From positions 1-10,485 of the forward strand of contig CBETVX010000076.1 of NCBI GenBank assembly GCA_965539935.1: DNA of 10,485 bases, read 5' to 3'. The number at the start of each line of letters is the position of its first letter. Position 1 is the first letter of the stretch. This DNA is from CBETVX01 sp965539935. GTDB taxonomy: Bacteria > Bacillota > Clostridia > Peptostreptococcales > Caminicellaceae. The notes beneath the pieces were generated by a model that worked only from the letters and a program-made list of their open reading frames with translations, searched no databases and was not told the origin of the DNA. Made by a program: the position numbers and the translations under genes. Of the stretch, positions 7,650 to 10,485 are shown piece by piece.

Positions 7650-7682
7650 TAATTGTCAATTGTAAACTGTCATTTATCAATT
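7650..7682 (+). repeat. right arm of 33-nt imperfect inverted repeat around the four-helix-bundle gene
   Basis: A TAATTGTCAATTGTAAAC-type sequence starts 10 nt after the four-helix-bundle stop and ends 21 nt before ugd. It is the inverted partner of 7222-7254. A TTG in this arm (7653) is in frame with ugd and would give a spurious N-terminal extension reading SIVNCHLSI. Confidence 0.65.
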
Positions 7683-7690
7683 ATTATACA

Positions 7691-7696
7691 AAGGGG
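7691..7696 (+). promoter_or_regulatory. ugd: ribosome binding site deciding the start of ugd
   Basis: AAGGGG lies 7 nt before ATG 7704. It supports that ATG over the in-frame TTG at 7653, which has no Shine-Dalgarno sequence and lies in the inverted repeat. Confidence 0.75.
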
Positions 7697-7703
7697 ACAT
7701 TAT

Positions 7704-8870
7704 ATGAAAATAGCTGTAGCGGGTATGGGGTATGTAGGACTATCAATGGCAGTTTTATTAGCCCAGCACAATGAAGTAACAGCCCTTGATATTATTCAAG
7801 AAAAAGTAGATATGGTAAACAGAAAAGAATCTCCCATAGTAGATAAAGAGATTCAAGAACTTTTATCAACAAAAGAATTAAGCTTAGTTGCAACAACAGA
7901 TAACTACAAAGCCTATAAAGATGCAGAATTTGTTATCATAGCAACACCTACAGACTATGACCCTGAAAAGAACTATTTCAATACTAGGACAGTAGAAAGT
8001 GTCATAGCTACAGTATTAGCAATAAACCCAGAAGCCATAATGGTCATCAAATCAACTGTACCAGTAGGATATACAGAAAGAGTAAAGGAAATGTTTGATA
8101 CAGACAATATTATCTTCTCCCCAGAGTTTTTAAGAGAAGGAAAGGCTTTATATGACAATCTATACCCTTCAAGAATAGTTGTGGGAGAGCAATCAGAAAG
8201 AGCCAAAGTATTTGCCAAACTTTTAGTAGAAGGAGCAATAAAGAAAGATATTCCTGTGCTTTTTACTAATCCAACAGAAGCAGAGGCCATAAAACTCTTT
8301 GCCAATACATATCTTGCAATGAGGGTAGCGTATTTTAACGAACTGGATACCTATGCAGAAATTAGGGGACTAAATACAAAGCAAATAATAGAAGGTGTAT
8401 GTCTTGACCCACGAATAGGCAATCATTACAACAATCCTTCCTTTGGATATGGAGGATATTGTCTGCCGAAGGATACAAAACAGCTTAGAGCAAATTATGA
8501 AGACGTTCCAAATAATATAATAGAGGCAATAGTAGATGCCAACAGGACTAGAAAAGACCACATAGCAGAAATGATAATCAAAAAGAATCCTAAGATAGTG
8601 GGAGTATATAGACTTACAATGAAAACTAACTCCGATAATTTCAGACAATCAGCTATACAGGGAGTTATGAAAAGAATTAAAGGCAAAGGAATAGAAGTAG
8701 TAGTATATGAACCAGTATTAGAAGAAGATAGATTTTTTAATTCTAGAGTGATAAAGGATTTAGATGAGTTTAAGAAGATGTCAGATGTAATACTTGCCAA
8801 TAGAATGTGTGAAGAATTAGAAGATGTTGAAGATAGAGTATATACTAGAGACCTATACAATAGAGATTGA
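7704..8870 (+). CDS. ugd: UDP-glucose 6-dehydrogenase
   Basis: 388-residue cytoplasmic NAD-dependent enzyme converting UDP-glucose to UDP-glucuronate. From memory the protein aligns almost without gaps to E. coli Ugd, also 388 residues. Visible landmarks are the NAD loop GMGYVGLS (residues 7-14), SPIVDKEIQ, ATPTDYDP..NYFNT, STVPVG, SPEFLREGKALYDNLYPSRI, EAEAIKLFANTYLAMRVAYF, VCLDPRIGNHYNNPSFGYGG and YCLPKDT with catalytic Cys253, then IVDANRTRKD and the closing VYTRDL. It begins at ATG 7704; the 17-codon upstream extension is repeat DNA. It takes its substrate from the product of galU downstream and feeds GlcA, or sugars made from it, to the polymer. It belongs to a different branch from the WecC-type dehydrogenase in this window. 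Probably cotranscribed with the transferase gene. Confidence 0.96.
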   Translation: MKIAVAGMGYVGLSMAVLLAQHNEVTALDIIQEKVDMVNRKESPIVDKEIQELLSTKELSLVATTDNYKAYKDAEFVIIATPTDYDPEKNYFNTRTVESVIATVLAINPEAIMVIKSTVPVGYTERVKEMFDTDNIIFSPEFLREGKALYDNLYPSRIVVGEQSERAKVFAKLLVEGAIKKDIPVLFTNPTEAEAIKLFANTYLAMRVAYFNELDTYAEIRGLNTKQIIEGVCLDPRIGNHYNNPSFGYGGYCLPKDTKQLRANYEDVPNNIIEAIVDANRTRKDHIAEMIIKKNPKIVGVYRLTMKTNSDNFRQSAIQGVMKRIKGKGIEVVVYEPVLEEDRFFNSRVIKDLDEFKKMSDVILANRMCEELEDVEDRVYTRDLYNRD

Positions 8871-9014
8871 TGCATTACAAAATTTATAATAAAAAACAAG
8901 GATTTAAAAATATAAAAAAGTTCTTTCTAGAGAGTTACGCTACCTATTAAGAAATAAGTTAAAAATTATTAAATATATTTGTAATAAATGAAATTTGTAT
9001 GGGGGAATAGAACA

Positions 9015-9923
9015 ATGAAAGTACGCAAAGCAATTATACCAGCAGCAGGACTAGGAACTAGATTTCTACCAGCAACAAAGGCTCAGCCAAAGGAGATGCT
9101 TCCCATAGTAGATAAACCTACTATCCAATACATTATTGAAGAGGCTATTGACTCTGGCATAGAAGAAATCCTTATTATTACTGGTAGAAATAAAAGGGCC
9201 ATAGAGGACCATTTTGATCGTTCAATAGAGTTAGAACTTACTTTAGAGAAGAAGGGAAAGAAAGATTTACTTGAGCAAGTAAAAAGCATATCTGAAATGA
9301 TAAATATCCATTATATCAGACAAAAAGAACCTAAGGGACTTGGACATGCCATAAACTGTGCCAAAAGCTTTGTAGGCAATGAACCCTTTGCAGTGCTTCT
9401 AGGGGATGACATAGTAGATGCAAAAACTCCTTGCCTAAAGCAACTAATAAATGTATACGACGAATACAAGACAAGTATATTAGGAGTACAAGAAGTACCT
9501 AAAAAGGATGTAAATAAGTATGGGATAGTTGATGGCAAACACATAGAAAATGGCGTATACAAGGTAAAGAATTTAGTTGAAAAGCCTGCCATAGAAAAGG
9601 CCCCTACCAATGTAGCCATATTAGGCAGATATATAATCACTCCAGATATATTTCACATATTAGACAGTACAAAACCTGGAGCAGGTGGAGAGATACAGCT
9701 TACAGATGCCCTAAAGGTTTTAGCTTCAGAGCAGGCCATGTATGCCTATACCTTTGAAGGCAGAAGATATGACGTAGGAAACAAACTAGGATTTTTAGAG
9801 GCCACCATAGAATTTGCACTAAAGAGAGAAGACTTAAGGGATGATTTTAAAGCATATTTAAGTACCATATTAAAAAGTGATGCATTAAATGACATAGATA
9901 AACAAGCAGCCATAACAAAATAA
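9015..9923 (+). CDS. galU: UTP-glucose-1-phosphate uridylyltransferase
   Basis: 302-residue cytoplasmic nucleotidyltransferase making UDP-glucose from UTP and glucose-1-phosphate, the substrate of Ugd encoded just upstream. The N-terminus has the UTP-binding signature AAGLGTRFLPATKAQPKEML (residues 10-29). Also seen are LLGDDIVD with metal-binding-type acidic residues at 131-132, KYGIVDG, NLVEKP, ILGRYI, GAGGEIQLTDAL and RYDVGNKLGFLEA, all normal for bacterial GalU at ordinary length. GGGGGA (9001-9006) is 8 nt before ATG 9015. An in-frame ATG at 8988 would add nine residues but has no ribosome binding site and would place the GGGGGA inside the gene. The 144 nt between ugd and this gene are AT-rich; I see no terminator in them and no convincing promoter, so cotranscription with ugd is likely but not proven. 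Confidence 0.96.
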   Translation: MKVRKAIIPAAGLGTRFLPATKAQPKEMLPIVDKPTIQYIIEEAIDSGIEEILIITGRNKRAIEDHFDRSIELELTLEKKGKKDLLEQVKSISEMINIHYIRQKEPKGLGHAINCAKSFVGNEPFAVLLGDDIVDAKTPCLKQLINVYDEYKTSILGVQEVPKKDVNKYGIVDGKHIENGVYKVKNLVEKPAIEKAPTNVAILGRYIITPDIFHILDSTKPGAGGEIQLTDALKVLASEQAMYAYTFEGRRYDVGNKLGFLEATIEFALKREDLRDDFKAYLSTILKSDALNDIDKQAAITK

Positions 9924-9942
9924 ATTTTCTATGAACAACTGT

Positions 9943-9971
9943 TTGGATCTAAGACCCATAAGTGATATAAT
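9943..9971 (+). promoter_or_regulatory. sigma-A-type promoter for the coiled-coil gene
   Basis: TTGGAT (9943-9948), a 17-nt spacer, then TATAAT (9966-9971) preceded by TG at 9963-9964, so it also has an extended -10. Transcription should start near 9978, about 30 nt before the coiled-coil start codon. It lies directly after galU with no terminator between, so readthrough from galU is also possible. Confidence 0.75.
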
Positions 9972-10010
9972 TTATACAAATAGATTACTTGGGACTGGGG
10001 GTCAGGGCCT

Positions 10011-10298
10011 ATGGAAGAGAAAATATTGGGATTAATATTAGAAAAATTAGAAAACATCCAACAAGAGCAGGGGGAAATGAAGCAAGATATTCAAGAGATC
10101 AAGCAAGAGCAACGGGAAATGAAGCAAGAACAACAGGTAATGAAACAAGAACAAAAATCAATAATAGCAAGACTTGATAAACTAGAAAAAGGACAAGAAT
10201 CCATAAAAGAATTCATAATCAACTTAGATGATACTCTTACCATAGTAAAAAAAGACCATGAATTTATAGAAAGATTAAAAAAAGCAGTTGGAGAATAG
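10011..10298 (+). CDS. small coiled-coil protein of unknown function
   Basis: 95 residues. After a short amphipathic N-terminus (EEKILGLILEKLENI) come four tandem heptads (residues 22-49: EMKQDIQ, EIKQEQR, EMKQEQQ, VMKQEQK) and a second helical part, ending LKKAVGE. No signal peptide or membrane segment is visible, so it should be cytoplasmic and probably oligomerises through the helix. I recognise the general type, a short charged coiled-coil hypothetical protein common in Clostridia, but no function. GGGGGT (9997-10002) is 8 nt before ATG 10011; AGGG at 10004-10007 is too close to the start. An overlapping frame (GTG/ATG near 9989) reads arginine/threonine-rich sequence across the same repeats and is rejected. 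The gene has its own promoter and terminator, so it need not belong to the polysaccharide pathway. Confidence 0.75.
   Translation: MEEKILGLILEKLENIQQEQGEMKQDIQEIKQEQREMKQEQQVMKQEQKSIIARLDKLEKGQESIKEFIINLDDTLTIVKKDHEFIERLKKAVGE
10074..10157 (+). repeat. four tandem 21-bp imperfect repeats inside the coiled-coil gene
   Basis: Units start at 10074, 10095, 10116 and 10137. Each follows the pattern GAAATGAAGCAAGAACAACA and encodes one heptad; a more diverged unit precedes them at 10053. Because the period is 21 bp, loss or gain of a unit keeps the frame. Confidence 0.8.
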
Positions 10299-10371
10299 GG
10301 GAAACTCAGGATACAATACAAAAAGAGACTACCATATTAAGGAACAACAATAATGACACAAATTATGACTT

Positions 10372-10406
10372 AAATCCTTCTTGAAAAAATCGAGGAGGAT
10401 TTTTTT
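10372..10406 (+). terminator. intrinsic terminator after the coiled-coil gene
   Basis: 12-bp stem (10372-10383 with 10391-10402) containing two G-U pairs, a 7-nt A-rich loop and a T run ending at 10406. The GAGGAGG in the right arm resembles a ribosome binding site, but the ATG at 10407 is followed two codons later by TAA. Confidence 0.85.
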
Positions 10407-10407
10407 A

Positions 10408-10416
10408 TGATATAAT
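10408..10416 (+). promoter_or_regulatory. extended -10 promoter element for the next gene
   Basis: TGATATAAT, a perfect extended -10, directly follows the terminator. TTGAAA at 10381 is 24 nt away, too far for a -35. Transcription would begin near 10423. Confidence 0.5.
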
Positions 10417-10445
10417 TTAATATAGAAAAATTTGGGAATATGATA

Positions 10446-10485
10446 ATGATAAAAAAAACAAAATTATTAATAACAAGGGTTATTA
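10446..10485 (+). CDS. probable start of a further gene (3' end outside window)
   Basis: ATG 10446 (or the in-frame ATG at 10440) opens a frame to the window edge reading MIKKTKLLITRVI. GGGA (10434-10437) is 8 nt before ATG 10446 and only 2 nt before 10440, so the former is preferred. It follows a terminator and an extended -10 element, which is where a new gene is expected. The basic, then hydrophobic, start would suit an exported or membrane protein, but 13 codons are too few to name it. Confidence 0.4.
   Translation, partial: MIKKTKLLITRVI

Noticed and set aside
7653..7703. N-terminal extension of Ugd from a TTG
   Set aside because: The extra 17 codons are translated inverted-repeat DNA; ATG 7704 has a good ribosome binding site and gives exactly the length of E. 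coli Ugd.
8495..8899. 134-codon open frame on the minus strand opposite ugd
   Set aside because: It is antisense to a strongly conserved gene, is low-complexity Ser/Leu/Ile-rich, and has no ribosome binding site or family resemblance. Other minus-strand open frames in the window were rejected for the same reasons.
8988..9014. GalU start at the upstream ATG
   Set aside because: The GGGGGA ribosome binding site lies inside this segment and is correctly placed for ATG 9015, which gives the normal GalU N-terminus.
8871..9014. Possible promoter or terminator between ugd and galU
   Set aside because: TATAAT at 8885 lacks a -35 at proper spacing and is not extended; TCTAGA-centred symmetry near 8930 is imperfect and has no T tail. 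Nothing supportable is in this gap.
10053..10157. CRISPR-like or intergenic tandem repeat
   Set aside because: The 21-bp units are directly adjacent without spacers and keep a reading frame encoding heptads, so they are coding repeats.

Overview
The window is about 10.5 kb of very AT-rich DNA. AT-preferring codons, strong GAGGTG/GGGGGA-type ribosome binding sites and U-tailed hairpin terminators suggest a low-GC Firmicute, most likely a member of the Clostridia; this is inferred from style, not from a marker gene. All genes I accept are on the + strand. The content is a cell-surface polysaccharide (capsule, exopolysaccharide or secondary wall polymer) biosynthesis locus, entered in mid-cluster.

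Block A (1-5740) is the end of an operon that starts upstream of the window. It holds a coiled-coil glycosyltransferase of the MurG/GT28-like type (cut by the left edge), a PP-loop ATP-pyrophosphatase-like protein with a QueC-like cysteine cluster and no firm function, a membrane-anchored BNR/beta-propeller-like protein that overlaps it by one base, and a WecC-type UDP-N-acetylmannosamine dehydrogenase. The block ends in a textbook intrinsic terminator (5706-5740).

Block B (5740-9923) begins right after that terminator with an extended -10 promoter. It encodes a polyprenyl-phosphate sugar-1-phosphate transferase that starts the lipid-linked repeat unit (WcaJ/CpsE type), a small four-helix-bundle protein of the 23S rRNA intervening-sequence family enclosed in a 33-nt imperfect inverted repeat, UDP-glucose 6-dehydrogenase (ugd) and UTP-glucose-1-phosphate uridylyltransferase (galU). 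GalU and Ugd in series give Glc-1-P -> UDP-Glc -> UDP-GlcA. With the ManNAcA donor from block A, the expected polymer is acidic and carries uronic acids.

Block C (9943-10406) is a small self-contained transcription unit: a promoter, a 95-residue coiled-coil protein built on a 21-bp repeat, and an intrinsic terminator. Another extended -10 element and the probable first codons of a further gene follow at the right edge.

Base composition changes along the window. Hand counts give roughly 17% G+C in the most AT-rich part of the first gene and about 33-35% in samples of ugd and galU, with the transition lying inside the initiating transferase gene. This fits a variable, serotype-specific left part joined to a more conserved right part. 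The least-described elements are the PP-loop/BNR gene pair and the inverted-repeat-bounded four-helix-bundle cassette.
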